From the NCBI RefSeq assembly GCF_021130785.1, contig NW_025776820.1, positions 1 to 64,000 on the forward strand: DNA of 64,000 nucleotides, written 5' to 3'. This stretch comes from Homalodisca vitripennis. Taxonomy: Eukaryota; Arthropoda; Insecta; Hemiptera; Cicadellidae. The position numbers were made by a program, and so were the translations under genes. The notes beneath the pieces were generated by a model, which ran no database searches, was not told the DNA's origin, and worked only from the letters and a program-made list of their open reading frames with translations. Positions 28,840 through 41,199 of the stretch are shown piece by piece (position 1 is the stretch's first letter; every line of letters begins with the position of its first letter).

Positions 28840-30384
28840 AATGGGCCTACCGATCCCCCCTACAACTATTCCCAATCCCCAAATTATGCTTCCTTCCCCT
28901 TCGGAGAATGATCCTCGTGTGGGCTGGATTTATAAACTACAAAAGAACGACCTACAGGAAGAGTTAAGAAAATTTAATCTGAATCCGGATGGTAAATGTG
29001 GCTGAACTACAAAAGCGACTTGTAACTTTTCTTAGGTCTGGAAAAACACCTCCTGAACCTCTTCCACTAAGAACAGAATTATTGTCATACGGACAAAACC
29101 TCGCGACCAATGTAGTTTCCTCAGCATTAGGACCGATTAGTGCCTCTCATGTTGATGGTCATATACAACATGAGGAAGTTATCATTCGAGAAATGTTAAA
29201 CCTCCCTTCTACAGCTAGTTTTAGACTAGTACAGGAACGATTAACCCTTTTAATGCACGAAAAATCTGTAAATTCTATAGCCCAAATAAACACACAAGAC
29301 ATAACAACACCTCACCCGTTGAGAATCCCGACAGCAAGATCCCTCACAGGTGATGAGCCTCGTGACCCGAATTTTGGATTGGACAGTGACGCTAACATGG
29401 CAAGCAGGCCTACATCTGAACTTAGACATCCGGACATCTCTCATATCTGCAATCAAGTTCGGAAATGGAATTTGAGATTCGATGGGGATGGAGACCCAGT
29501 CTCTTTCATTGAGCGTCTCAGTGAACTTGCCGAATCTTATGAAATACCTCCCGATCGGCTACTAAAAGCATTACCGGAACTTTTTAAGGGAAACGCTCTT
29601 TTCTGGTACCGAAATAATAAGTCATTTTGGACAAACTATGACGACTTTATAATAAGCTTCGAAGAGCAGTATCTTCCTCCAGATTACCGACGTAACTTGG
29701 ATGAGGAAATAACTCGAAGAACTCAGGGCGAGAGTGAGCCAATGCGAAAATTTATTGTAGCCCTTACGACTCTAATTCGACGACGTGGTGGCTTCTCTGT
29801 AAACCAAACACTAAACCGATTATATTCAAACATGAGACCTGAATACAAATTAACGATCAGAAGGGAAAGTTTTTCACTCGATTAGTGAACTAATTCATCT
29901 TGCCGAGGGTTATGAAAGTTATTTGCGAGAGAAGAATAGTTATCGACCTCCTCCAAATCCGGCTCAATCCATGGTACCTGAGACGGCATACGACTCAAAA
30001 CGTAGGATTTTCAAGTCATACCCAGTGCAGATGATAGATAAGCCAGAACTGTATCACAATAAACCTAAATATTTTACCGATAAACGAAGGTTCGAGCCCT
30101 CTACAACTGTCCCGACTAACACTACTCAGCCAAGGCATCTTACTAGAGATACAACGACTGCCATTCCTATTTGTTGGAATTGCGAAACTAAAGGGCATAA
30201 ATGTCACCAGTGTCCTCTCCCTAAAACCATTCGCTGTTTTAACTGTAAGAAAGTAGGAGTTCGAACCGTCCAGTGTCCTTGCAGGCAGGGAAACATTTCC
30301 GGAGCCCGGAGCGTCAGAGGTGTCCCGGGACTCTGGGGCAACAAATCACCTCAATCGAATGGTCCAAGTGGCTCAACCAAATAA
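28562..30384 (+). pseudogene. gag, in three frames
   Basis: Part one (28562-29005) is a Thr-rich N-terminus ending in a SAP-like helix pair (LQKNDLQEELRKFNLNPDG). It continues in a second frame (28989-29885) with AELQKRLVTFL and the capsid region (VRKWNLRFDGDGDPVSFIER, ALFWYRNN). The third frame (about 29886-30384) has the nucleocapsid with one good zinc knuckle, CWNC..KGH..HQC, and a second knuckle in which the His is replaced by Val. Frame switches fall near 29000 and 29880. The first clear ATG is at 28577 or 28628; which is used is uncertain. Confidence 0.8.
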
Positions 30385-30914
30385 AAGAATTTAACAAAAG
30401 CAACTATGCAGAAGTTAAATCGAACGATCCTAGACCATTTGTATCCATTAAGATTCAAGAAACTACTTTTTGTGCACTGCTTGATACGGGATCGATGGTG
30501 ACTATTATAGGGGAAAGAGTAGCTCATCATCTATTACAGTTAGGCGTTAGGCCTAAGAACGTAAATGTTAATGTTAATATGGCCGATAGCACAAATAGCC
30601 AGATATCTCAGGCCTTCGAATTTAACTGCGAGATAGCCGATATTAGAACTAAGGTACGCGCCCTGTTTCTACCAGGCTTAACTACGCCAATAATTTTGGG
30701 TATGGACGTCATAACGCCTTTAAAACTGATCGATATCACTTCTCATGAAAGTACTGCAGAAACAGTGACTAGATGCGATAATTCAAAGACTATTCATACT
30801 GATGCCGTTATGACACTAACAGAAGGAGAAAGTAAAAAAACTGAAAGAATTCCTAGATTATCAGTTGAATTTGTTCGATGGTTTTATTGGTCGCACGACA
30901 TTAGTGGAACATAA
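30273..30914 (+). pseudogene. Retroviral-type aspartic protease domain of pol
   Basis: The active-site motif CALLDTGSMVTIIG and the later IILGMDVI are the two signature segments of a retropepsin. The frame overlaps the end of gag by 112 bp in a different phase, so a natural frameshift between gag and pol is possible. The C-terminal end runs into the RT frame near 30880 by a further switch. It would process the polyprotein in the particle. Confidence 0.85.
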
Positions 30915-32751
30915 AATTCGCCTTAAAACTGATACACCCATAAAACAGAGGTATTATTATCGCAACCCGGCAATGCAGGCGATCATTAACAAAGAAGTTG
31001 ACAAGATGCTGGAGTCAGGCATCATTGAACCATCATCTAGTCCTTGGAGCTCTCCACTAGTGCTGGTTAAGAAATCGAATGGAAAAGTAAGGTGTTGCAT
31101 CGACTTAAGGCGAGTTAATGCGGTCAGTGAGAAGGATGCATATCCCCTTCCCCAAATAAGTGCGATACTCGACAAACTGAGAAATGCTTGCTATATATCC
31201 ACGATCGACCTAAAGGATGGCTATTGGCAGGTACCTCTCGAAGTTAACAGTAGACCAATTACGGCTTTCACCGTTCCCGGCAGAGGGTTATTCCAATTCA
31301 AGGTCATGCCATTTGGCTTACACTCTGCTCCGGCTACCTTTCAGAGATTGCTAGACCAAGTGATAGGACCTGAGTTTGAGCCTTACGCTTTTGCCTATTT
31401 AGACGATTTGGTGCTGGTATCCCGAACTTTCGAAGATCATTTAAAACTTCTGAAAGAAGTGTTTGAACGCCTTAGAAATGCAGGATTATTACCAAATATG
31501 GAAAAATGTAACTTTTGTAAAAAGGAGTTGAAATACCTTGGCCACGTAATAAACGAGAGAGGAATCCAGACGGATCCGGAAAAGGTTAAATCAATTGTAG
31601 ATTTTCCAGCACCTAAAACTGTAAAACAAGTACGGAGTTTCTTGGGACTTGCGTCTTGGTACAGACGATTTATCGAAAACTTTGCAAACATATCTAAGCC
31701 ATTGACGAAACTCTTAAGAAAGGGGAATAGATGGGAATGGACGGATTCTCAAGAACGAGCATTCAATTCCCTTAAAGCAAAACTTTCTACCGCACCGGTC
31801 TTAGCCTGCCCTGACTTCAAGGAAACTTTTACGGTCCACGTGGATGCCTCCAATGAAGGTTTAGGGGCTTCGCTTACTCAAACTATTGGCAAGCGGGAGA
31901 AAGTTATTGCATATGCGAGTCGACTTTTACACGAGAATGAAAAGAAATTTTCCGTAACCGAGAAAGAATGCCTAGCTCTGGTATGGGCCGTTCAAAAATT
32001 TCGTCCGTACCTCGAAGGGTACAAGTTTATTGCGATAACTGACCATCAAGCTTTAAAGTGGTTGATGAGTTTGGAGAAACCATCTGGAAGACTTGCTCGC
32101 TGGATGCTGGAACTACAGCAACATGACTTCGAAGTCCAATACCGCAAGGGAGTCCTGAACCGAGTAGCAGACGCACTCTCCCGGTATCCGATCGACACGT
32201 CAAGCTGTGATCCTGTAGTCGGTTCAACCGTTGGTTGTAGCACCGCCAACGACAGTTCGAATAACTCTCGGAGGCAACTATCGCTCAAAACCAAGGAACC
32301 AAGGCTAGAAACAGCTTCAGGCGAAGTTATGCCCGACTGGCACTCGAAAATGCTTCGGAAGGTATCTGCAAGTCCGAATAAATATGCAGATTACACCATT
32401 CGAGGAAATAAACTATACCGAAAAATCAATAAATCATCTACCGACCCAAAAACAAATTGGAAACTTTGCGTACAAGATTCTCTAAAATCCGATGTACTGA
32501 GAGAAAATCATGACAGCGCAACAGCTGGCCATTTAGGTGTAAACAAAACGATTCAGAAAATCAGCGCCAGATACTTTTGGCCTGGATGGAGAAACGACAT
32601 TCGAAAATATGTAAAAAACTGCGACACTTGCCAGAGATACAAGGTGGAACAATGTAAACCGGTGGGTAAAATGCATTTCAGACGACGCCCCCCAAGGACC
32701 TTGGTTCACAGTAACCAGCGATCTGATGGGACCTTTACCTCGATCTCGTAA
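30865..32751 (+). CDS. Reverse transcriptase, RNase H and integrase zinc domain of pol
   Basis: The 628-codon frame has RT motifs DLKDGYWQVPL, MPFGLHSAPATFQ and the catalytic YLDD (FAYLDDLVL). RNase H follows, with acidic residues in HVDASNEG, TEKECLALVW, ITDHQALKWL and ADALSR. The integrase HHCC domain (GHLGVNKTI, CDTCQRY) is at the end. It is a continuous pol segment of Ty3/Gypsy type. It reads out of frame into a short tail near 32700, where the integrase core continues in another frame. As pol is a polyprotein, this frame has no true start of its own. Confidence 0.92.
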   Translation: MNLFDGFIGRTTLVEHKIRLKTDTPIKQRYYYRNPAMQAIINKEVDKMLESGIIEPSSSPWSSPLVLVKKSNGKVRCCIDLRRVNAVSEKDAYPLPQISAILDKLRNACYISTIDLKDGYWQVPLEVNSRPITAFTVPGRGLFQFKVMPFGLHSAPATFQRLLDQVIGPEFEPYAFAYLDDLVLVSRTFEDHLKLLKEVFERLRNAGLLPNMEKCNFCKKELKYLGHVINERGIQTDPEKVKSIVDFPAPKTVKQVRSFLGLASWYRRFIENFANISKPLTKLLRKGNRWEWTDSQERAFNSLKAKLSTAPVLACPDFKETFTVHVDASNEGLGASLTQTIGKREKVIAYASRLLHENEKKFSVTEKECLALVWAVQKFRPYLEGYKFIAITDHQALKWLMSLEKPSGRLARWMLELQQHDFEVQYRKGVLNRVADALSRYPIDTSSCDPVVGSTVGCSTANDSSNNSRRQLSLKTKEPRLETASGEVMPDWHSKMLRKVSASPNKYADYTIRGNKLYRKINKSSTDPKTNWKLCVQDSLKSDVLRENHDSATAGHLGVNKTIQKISARYFWPGWRNDIRKYVKNCDTCQRYKVEQCKPVGKMHFRRRPPRTLVHSNQRSDGTFTSIS

Positions 32752-33574
32752 AGGAAACAGATTTATCCTGGTGTTCCAAGATACCTTTACCAAATGGGTA
32801 GAAATTGTAGCATTACCATCAGCAACTGCTAAGAAGGTGGCAGAAAAGTTCGAAGACCTTATATTGATGCGATATGGTGCTCCAGAAGTAGTACTGACAG
32901 ATAACGGAACGCAGTACCTCTCGAAAATCTTCCAAAAACTTACAAGTGATTGGGGAATAATTCACAAAACAACCGCACCTTATAGTCCGCAGAGTAATCC
33001 AACAGAGCGAACGAACCGCGTATTAAAAACTATGATTTCTCAGTTCGTGCGAAATGATCATCGTAGTTGGGATCAACATTTAAATGAATTTAGATTTGCG
33101 TTGAATACATGTTGTAGCGAATCAACAAAATTTACTCCGGCCATGCTCAATTTTGGCAGAGAACTTAAAACTCCAAACTGTATCTACGGTCAGGTATTAG
33201 AGAATGCCACTCAAGGTGCTGTTAAACCTAGCGAAATCGATATACATGAATCTCGAATGAACTTCATGCTAAAAATAAGGGAAAAATGTAAGCTAAACAT
33301 GGAAAAAGCACACACTCGCCAAGCTCATTACTATAATCTCAGAAGAAGAGATAACAGTTTTGTAATAGGCCAACAAGTTTTGAGGCGCAGCCATACACTT
33401 TCCTCAGCGGCTGAGAATATAGCAGGAAAATTGGCACCAAAGTTTGAAGGACCATACATCCTATATAGAAAAATAGGATGGAATATATTCGAACTTCGAG
33501 ATCTCCAAGGAAAAGACGTAGGCCGAGCCCATACGAAGGATCTGAAGGCGTACTCTTCCTTGGAGGCACACTAG
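32726..33574 (+). pseudogene. Integrase catalytic core and C-terminus of pol
   Basis: The rve core has Asp in VTSDLMGPL, Asp in VVLTDNGTQYLS and Glu in SNPTERTNRVLK. The C-terminal segment ends in a GPY/F-like module (KFEGPYILYRKIG). It is out of frame with the RT-RNase H segment; the switch is in a run of C near 32690. No chromodomain is evident. Confidence 0.9.
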
Positions 33575-34185
33575 ATCCCTGTGTTACCCCGTAGAGTGCC
33601 CATAGTTTCCTTTCTACTAATCTGTATTATTGTATGATTTCTTGGTTGCCCGATGTGTTTTTTTTTTTGGCGCCAAGAGTTGCTTTAGTAGACTAGTATT
33701 CCTACAACAAATCACCTTTCTATCCCAAATTCTTCCTTGTAAGACTGCCACTCTCCTGTACCCGGCGTGTCTAATATCCTTCCCTTAGAGATTTTATATT
33801 TTCGAGTTCGATTTTTGTTTATTTTTATTAGTAAAGCGAGATCTGATTTTGTTTTCCAGTAATTATGTGTATTGTGAAAGACTGTGCCCGTAATATATTT
33901 TAGTGTAAATTTTAGTTTTGTTAAATAATTTTTTTTGTTTCTGCAGATTGCAATTTGTTTTTAGTTATATTTTCTTACCAGAATATGTTATCATTTTATT
34001 TTATTTGTTGATTAAAACATTAATTTCGTACGAAAAGAGTCTTTAGTTTGTTTCATTTCATTTCAGAAACTTTCAAAACGAATACAAGAGGAGGTTAACT
34101 ACGGTAACTTTTTTTGTTTATCTATATACAAATACCACATTTAACTTTTTTCTTCTTTTTTTTGTTTCCCGAAGTACAGATGGGG
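33575..34185 (+). other. 3' non-coding region and polypurine tract
   Basis: AT-rich sequence with T-runs and no envelope frame. It ends GAAGTACAGATGGGG directly before the 3' LTR; the terminal purine run would act as the plus-strand primer, though it is short. Confidence 0.6.
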
Positions 34186-36472
34186 TGTAACATGTTACTT
34201 TTTTTTAACATACAAAATTAAATTTAAATTTAAAATATTCATTAATAAAATTGCAAAATTAGAACAGACAATTTTTTACATTACGAATAACGACTTGAGT
34301 TTTATTATTATCAGCGAAATAATTATTTTACTGACGATGAGTCAGACGCTATCTGGCAGGTCCGTGCCCGCACGGATATCGCCGCTTCCCCTCCGATCAC
34401 GGCGAGAGGAGAAGGCTTCCCCCACCCCGCGATCGCGCGAACCTATATAATGACGGCCGATTGAAGACACAGAGAGACAGCCAGTGACCGCGACACCGCC
34501 GACGACCGCTGCTCACCACTACTTCGACCCCTTCCCCCGACCCCGCTCGCTGAACGACTACATCGCGACTCGACGCCCGCCGCCGATATCCAGCACCAGG
34601 TAAGGAACAACGACCCTGTTCCTTACTAAAGTGTTTATCTCCGCCATCAACAATTCTTCCAAATTTTTATGTGAAACAGAATTTAATATTTTATTTGTCA
34701 TTTATAAAAATTAATCGATCTGAAATATATTATTAATGTTTGATGGTTATAGATTTATTTTGATAAGATAATTGTTTGATTTTAAATGTACTCTTATTAA
34801 TTTATTTGACATTTACGGGTATCAATAAATTTAAATAGAATATATTTGACTTTCTCAATTTACTCAAACTTTAATTACTTTTTCTACTAGAATTACTAAA
34901 GTTATTCTTTTCTTCAATTTAACTTACATTTTGAATTCCAATTGATCAGATTATATTTTTGTTATTTCGACTAAATTTTAATTACTGTGTTAAAATTTTC
35001 CTTTCTAAATTTTTCAGATCTCGCATTTCTTTTCCTGGCGATCGATCTGACACCTCATCCCGAGTTTCCTTTACGAACTTTCCTACCAATTATCTCCTAC
35101 CCGGAAACAATATAACAGTCGGGACTCGCCTTACCACTGCTTTCTTTCCGGCGATAGTACTGGCATCCTATACCCACGACTTCCTTTTATAAATACTTTC
35201 TTCCCACCGACCCCGTCCTCATAAACTAAATCTTATGTTCAATCGACGTAAATTTTATATTAGGTATAAAGTTTTCTCGACCATCATTCTATTGTCTGAT
35301 TATTATCACATTTCTTGGCGAATCTACTCGGAAATATTTTTCTTTCTTATTGAAGTTCAATCTAATTTTCATTTTATTAATTATTTATATTTTTGTAAGT
35401 GATTATCTTTATTTTTCTCCTTTATCTATTTCGGGACTCGCAACCCTTTCTTTTTATTTTTGCGAACGTCCTGACACCCTCACCCCGATAACCTCCATCA
35501 AAATATTTATTTAACGATATTTTAGTTTATTTTTCTGGTGAACTGTGCAGATAGGGTGAGTGTTCAATTTTTCTTTGATATTCATAGAGCCCTAATATTT
35601 ATAGTAATTTAGCTTAGTAGCCTTATTGCATAGTTTAAATCATTTACCTTTATCTTAGCTTGCATATGGTAGGGTAATTCTGCATGGTGTGTTATAAGTG
35701 ATTACTTTTTTTTTTATTTTTCAAAATTATATGCCTGAGAAAGTAAACTTGATATTTTATTTTGGAGCTATACACTTGCCTACAGAATAAATACAGCTTA
35801 GTATATTTTTATATTATAAATTTATCTAGCTTTTGCATCCCGTAGAAATATTTGTGTTAATGGTTAGTGCTTGCTTTATGTATATAGTAGTTGCACTGTG
35901 ATTTTTGTGCATGGCTAATCTTTAATTTATAAGATTGTATATTTGCTATTGGTGTTATTTGAATATTGCTTTTGTTTGCCATTGCTATTCATATTTTGCT
36001 TTGATTTTGTATTTTGCTTCTACTAACCATCATTATTTAACCGATTAATTATTCCAACCCCGGGCTCTTACAATAATTACTGTATACGACTCCCCGACCA
36101 AGTTATCAGTGGAGACTACTCAGCTTACTTGTAATTCCTCACTGACCGACGTATTAATAAACATTACAGTTGTTTTCGAAAATCGGACTCGCTTGAACAA
36201 TAACTTTCCTAGAACAAGAAATTTTTATTTTTCTGAGCAAGATTATTTTTTTTTATTTTTTACGTCTTCAAAATTTTATTGGAGTCGACGTGATGAAGTA
36301 AGCCCAACGTTATTTTGGAAGTATCAATTTCTTCCGCAGGGCCCTCTGATTCGACTCCTAACAATAAATAATAGTTATATGAAATTCTCGAACCCTGGAA
36401 TTTTCTAACCCAGCTCGACTGGCTATCTGGCAAGTTGCGAATATTTTCGCTTGCCCCGAAAATAACATCGCA
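34186..36472 (+). repeat. 3' LTR (2287 bp)
   Basis: Nearly identical to the 5' LTR. Differences seen are single-base changes in C, T and A runs and a 7-bp deletion in GAATCTCTAATCTACTCGG. It carries the same TATA box (34444-34450) and donor (34600). Confidence 0.93.
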
Positions 36473-36655
36473 ACCTGCCCAAGGACTGGCCCTAGTACCA
36501 TGGAATGCTCTAACCTGGGTGCGCATAACAGTGACACTAAAGCCATTGCTGTTGGTTCTAGTAACAGTGATGAATGCACGGCAACTTTTTTAAGCACAGG
36601 CGGTCCCAATCCCTGCCAAGGTTGGCCATTAAATATTTTGAAAGTAACATTTTAA
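36473..36655 (+). repeat. Conserved ~190-bp block, copy 1 (split by the retrotransposon)
   Basis: The first ~30 bases of this copy lie left of the 5' LTR at 26095-26124. The frame T-C-P-R-T-G-P-S-T-M-E-C-S is open to a stop at the end, about 60 codons. Other copies: 40448, 43878, 44734, 45124 (3' half), 45684 (truncated), 46481. Confidence 0.7.
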
Positions 36656-38351
36656 TAGATCTCATATACATTTCCTTCGTGATTCCGATATTTATCGTTT
36701 ATATTATTACCTGACATATATGGTAAAAAGGTAATATATGGTGATTTGACACTTAGTTTCTGTGTCTGATGGTTGGTTTTATGATGTAGACTTTTCTCTG
36801 CATATCTTCCAGGCTTGGTCTACTTATTCTTACTTGTTCTTTGTTTTCACAGTAATTTTTCTTTTGAAGTGATGTGCATAAACAATGTCAACTTACAACA
36901 AATTAAGGATGTTACCGACCAATGCAAAATCGGAACCAAACACCAGATGTTGCACAAATTAGTTATTTACGTACCAAAGTAACAGCTTAATGTTCTAAGC
37001 GATTAATGTTTCCTTAAGTGACAGGACTTTAAATAAAATTAACTTTATTTTAATTTAGTTAATATGTTTTGAGGTAGTGAATTACTTCTTACATAAATTA
37101 CATGTTTAGTTTTTTTTTTATAAATATTTGTAGGGAAAAGATCCAACTGATTCTACATACAAAGCATTAGACGCATTACTTCAGAGACGACAAAAAGCAA
37201 TGCAACTTTTGAAATGGAACAACATTATAAATGGAAACGTTTGTTGATTAGAGGAACTTTTGTGAGGCTGTATTAAAATCTGTGGCAATTATAAATTATT
37301 TAATATTTTGAATGTAATGTCAGGCATTTTACTCGGTTAAAATTAGAGAACAAATCACAAAGTTGTTTTGTAGAATCTTAGAGAATATCTTAGATGGTTG
37401 GATCGAATAGTTTCTGTACTTGAACGTAAACACTGATATAAAGAATTGATAACTTGATGATAATCTCTGGCTGATGTGACTGATTTAGAGACATATGATA
37501 TATTTAGCCTAGCTAAAATGTCACCTACAGTTAGTTTGCAGGGATAAATCAACTGATTCTCCGTCACTTATCAATTAATTATAAATTCCTAACAGTATTA
37601 CTATGGATGCAACAGTTAAGAGTACATCAAACAAACCTGCAAAGCACGTTACTTTCGATTAGTTGTTATTTCCTATAGTAAACTGTGATTATAGAGTTGG
37701 GTTGTTATGAGATCCACGTCATTTAGTTTCTCTTAACATTACTTCCTTATAGTGCGCTTTTTCCTTTCTTTCTTATACATATCCTACGTGTTCTAAATAA
37801 CAATATTGATGATTGTCTGACTTGAGTACAATAACATTAAAAATATCTTTGTTTCATTTTGCTAAAGAATGAAACACGTTTATTGCATCACTTTTATTAG
37901 CCGAGCATGGAGTTTATGAATCGTACTTTCCAACTGTAATTTATTATATTTTTATGTTGAGTCCTTACTCTTTATAAAGTAAATTACACATATACCCTTT
38001 TCTCACGCAGAAAAGATTTAATTTTAACACAACTAAAAGCAAATTATTCTGAAAATATCTATAAAATAAAAGCATTGCCGCTTCCAACCTGAAATCTCAC
38101 CTCGCTCTAACTAAAAAGGTGAATGAATACCTTCATAACAAGTCTACATACATGGTTATCACTTTAGATGAAACACTAAAGATTTAAAAATTTATGATCG
38201 CATGTTATCAGTTTGGTAATGAAACCACTTTAGAAACTTCTGAAATTATAAATGTTATAAGTGTCAATGTACATTGTATCTGATACAAATAACGAATTTA
38301 TAAATATTTTATAAAAACCAACAGTTAAGGTGTTTTATTATTATGTAGACT
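36656..38351. other. AT-rich non-coding region, duplicated in part
   Basis: No gene supported. 36656-37060 aligns by eye with 46690-47100 at roughly 75% or more. The rest is AT-rich without structure that I can see. Confidence 0.5.
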
Positions 38352-38359
38352 AATGATAG

Positions 38360-39110
38360 GGTACTTTGGGATTATACCGACCACACCCAGACATGAATCG
38401 TTATTTAACATTTTGCTTCTACTGATTACTAGATTAGCGTAGAAGACTATTTCGTCAGTATAAAACAGGAATTGTCTTATCGCAAACCCCTCCCCATCCT
38501 CAGACAGAGGTCAAAGTCGAGCGTCTAGTAGATAACGTGATTGCAGAGCCTCGCCGCCCGTTCAGCTGGTGCATCGCTTTGTTGTACTTTCGTGTTTTAC
38601 CTCTATATTTCTCCAAACACAAAAATTTAACAAAAACAAACATTTACCAAACTAAACTCTTTATTAAAAAAACACTCAAAACTTGTTTTTATTCTTGATC
38701 ACATTCCGCCACCCAAAATGCGAGTGCCTCCGGCCATCAGCGCGGGCTTCGACAGCACCTTCGGTGCTGCCCCGCGCTGATGTCGACGAAAGAAAAACAT
38801 CCCTCGAGATAGTACCTATCAGTAAAATATCAAATTCTAGAGGGGCTAATCAGAAATATAAATTGAATTGAAATGGAAAGGCAATTATGTACCGTGCAAA
38901 TCACGTGATGCCGCGCGGCCTGCCGTAATCAGGATTCTCGAGAAAGATAAGATAACAGCGACAACAATACCGATCACAATACCTGGAAATGCTTGTAAGT
39001 TTGTAATTTTGTAATTGAAGAGTTGTTTTTTCGTTCTATCATGTTTGTTTCTATAAATTTCTATTTTTGTGTTCTTCATACTGGTGTGGTCGGTATAATC
39101 CCAAAGTACC
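38360..39110. mobile_element. Non-autonomous DNA transposon with 28-bp inverted repeats
   Basis: It is 751 bp, bounded by perfect 28-bp inverted repeats starting GGTACTTTGGGATTATACCG. An 8-bp target duplication AATGATAG is present at 38352-38359 and 39111-39118. No transposase frame is present. The 8-bp duplication fits hAT, P, Merlin or related superfamilies, but the terminal sequence does not let me choose. The interior has a GC-rich hairpin at 38735-38782. Confidence 0.88.
38735..38782. other. Long GC-rich hairpin inside the small transposon
   Basis: CATCAGCGCGGG pairs with CCCGCGCTGATG (12 bp). Inside, CAGCACC pairs with GGTGCTG across a TTC loop, with a six-base bulge on one side. The surrounding ~150 bp are GC-richer than the rest of the element and may be captured sequence. 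Confidence 0.8.
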
Positions 39111-39118
39111 AATGATAG

Positions 39119-40447
39119 TTTCTGTAACTCATGCTAATTTAATTATAATAAATATAAAATTATACATATACAACAAGGGCTACAATCGAGGAAGCAAATA
39201 AAATATTTTGATTTACCATTTGGAGAGCTACCAAGCGGACCTTCAGGTTCTTCCTGCGGACACTCGGATTGGAAGATATAGTGAGGATGCCATATTTCAG
39301 TTGACGAGTGGGTTAACTTTCACTAACTGCTGTAACCTCTCACTGGGAGACAGCAATGCACATATAAGTCCACGTTATATCAAGACACTACGGCAACATG
39401 TCGAAAATTTAAAAATTGGTTTTCATACAGAAGACGCCTGTATGCTTTGTTAAATAAAACAATGATTCACCCTAGAGCAATCTGACTAATTTACGTCTCC
39501 GAAATAGGTTACTGTTTCTTGATTTGCTAGAAACGACCAATTAATATGTTAGAAAAACGCTATTAATAAAAAAATCTGTATATAAACATAACAAATAACA
39601 TTTAATAAAGCCAGCTGGTGCAAAAAGTTTCAATTAAATCTCTGTGGCACAGCTGACATAAAATAAGTAAATAGTATTGACGAACAATTTTATATCCAGC
39701 AACGCTTGGAAATTATAGACAAACTTTTCTTAAAATCCAAAGGTATATTTATCTCATAATTTAATGAGTTTGCTCTGTGTTTTCTTAAAACTATAATTTA
39801 CTGCAGTTTTCATCAGGTCACGATATGTTGGTATTTTATCAATCCATAGTGACTTCAAACTCTGCTAAATTTTGTATGATTTTTAAAATACCTTGCCGAT
39901 GGTTTTTGTTGTTTTCTGGTGGAAATTGACCAAAATTTACCCTTTCCTTTCAATTCTAAAATTCAGCATATATACCAATTGAAAAATAACTTACTTAATT
40001 TGTATATATTACAACAGAAATATTATAATCTATGAACACAACTACGAGATAAGTTAGTCCAGCATGGTTGCTTGTGAATTCTCCTAAAACATTCCTAAAT
40101 TTACGTTTCACTAATCACGTGTACGTGTACAAACAAGGTAAGAGTAAGCTAATATACGTGTTGTTGTAATAGGCTTCGCTAAGTTTGCTTGCTAAGTTTT
40201 AATCATATAACTCATTTTACGATCGTCATGCGGTCAAATAGATAGATTGTGCAGAAAAGTAAACTTAACATCACCTCAGAAAACATAAACGAAATGTTTC
40301 AGGCTACTTATTTCAGGGTAATTGATTCATAAACTTCAATGGCGCTCAACTAAATTCCACGTTTGAATATGCACAATCATATAACTTAATGTTGTTTATG
40401 TAGAAAGGAATTAACACGCAAATTTTAAGATCATGTGTGAGGGGTTA
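39119..40447. other. AT-rich region, nothing recognised
   Basis: Short frames only, no repeats or motifs that I can support. Confidence 0.5.
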
Positions 40448-40625
40448 TTACATGGTAGAAGGGTGACGACCAGCCCAAAGACTGGCCCTAGTACCATGGA
40501 ATGCTCTAACCTGAGTGCGCATAACAGTGTCATTGCAGCCATTGCTGTTGGTGCTAGTTACAGTGGTGATGCACGGCAACTATTTTAAACACAGGCAGTG
40601 CCAATCCCTGTTTAAATTGGTTATT
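40448..40625 (+). repeat. Conserved ~190-bp block, copy 2
   Basis: Uninterrupted CATGGTA...TACCATG start, showing the empty-site sequence of the retrotransposon insertion. The frame is shifted by an indel after ...VGASYSG and stops early. Confidence 0.7.
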
Positions 40626-41199
40626 TGTAACATTATAATAGATCCAATAGAAATTTACTTCAAGAAATATTTTCCGACAGATTATTTGAATATTTTAACA
40701 ATAAGAAACGAGAGTTACATGCAACCAGCAAGCTTTTTGAGCAAGCATGTTGCTTAGCTTAACGATTCCACAATCATTTGTTGGTTATGTTTTACCGTGT
40801 TAGGAACGTACTATTTTAATATATAAAAATTATGTTAGTAATTAGAGCCAAAGAGGGTGAATTTTGTGAATAATCCCAGCTTGTACAGGTTGGTATATCG
40901 CTTAGCTTGGCCACACTACCATTTTTCAAATAACTATTTTCTGTGTTGGATCAAATTATAGTTCATCTGCAAAAACTAAAACAAACATGGTCTAATTAAT
41001 GAAAATATTTATTTAATTTTACTTCAGCATACGACTGGCATTACCTATTTGTTTAATACAACTTTCTGTAATGGTTTTATATACTCATTCTGTTGTAAAA
41101 ATCTCTACAAAATTAGAGAAATAAGTTTTTCTGGTGTAAATGTTAAGAATGTTCTTGCTGATAATTTCTATAACTAACTTACGCAATACGAATAGTACA

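Larger units (their letters stand above)
26125..36472 (+). mobile_element. Ty3/Gypsy LTR retrotransposon, 10.35 kb
   Basis: It has two ~2.29-kb LTRs (TG...CA), a 4-bp target duplication, a tRNA-Lys-like primer site and a purine run before the 3' LTR. Domain order is gag, protease, RT, RNase H, integrase, as in Ty3/Gypsy. Coding sequence runs through six frames with five switches, so it is either defective or affected by indel errors. No envelope frame is seen after integrase. The LTRs differ by about six small indels and few or no substitutions, so insertion was recent. Confidence 0.95.

Noticed and set aside
28645..28875. Val-rich minus-strand frame
   Set aside because: It is the complement of the Thr-rich gag repeat of ACT codons.
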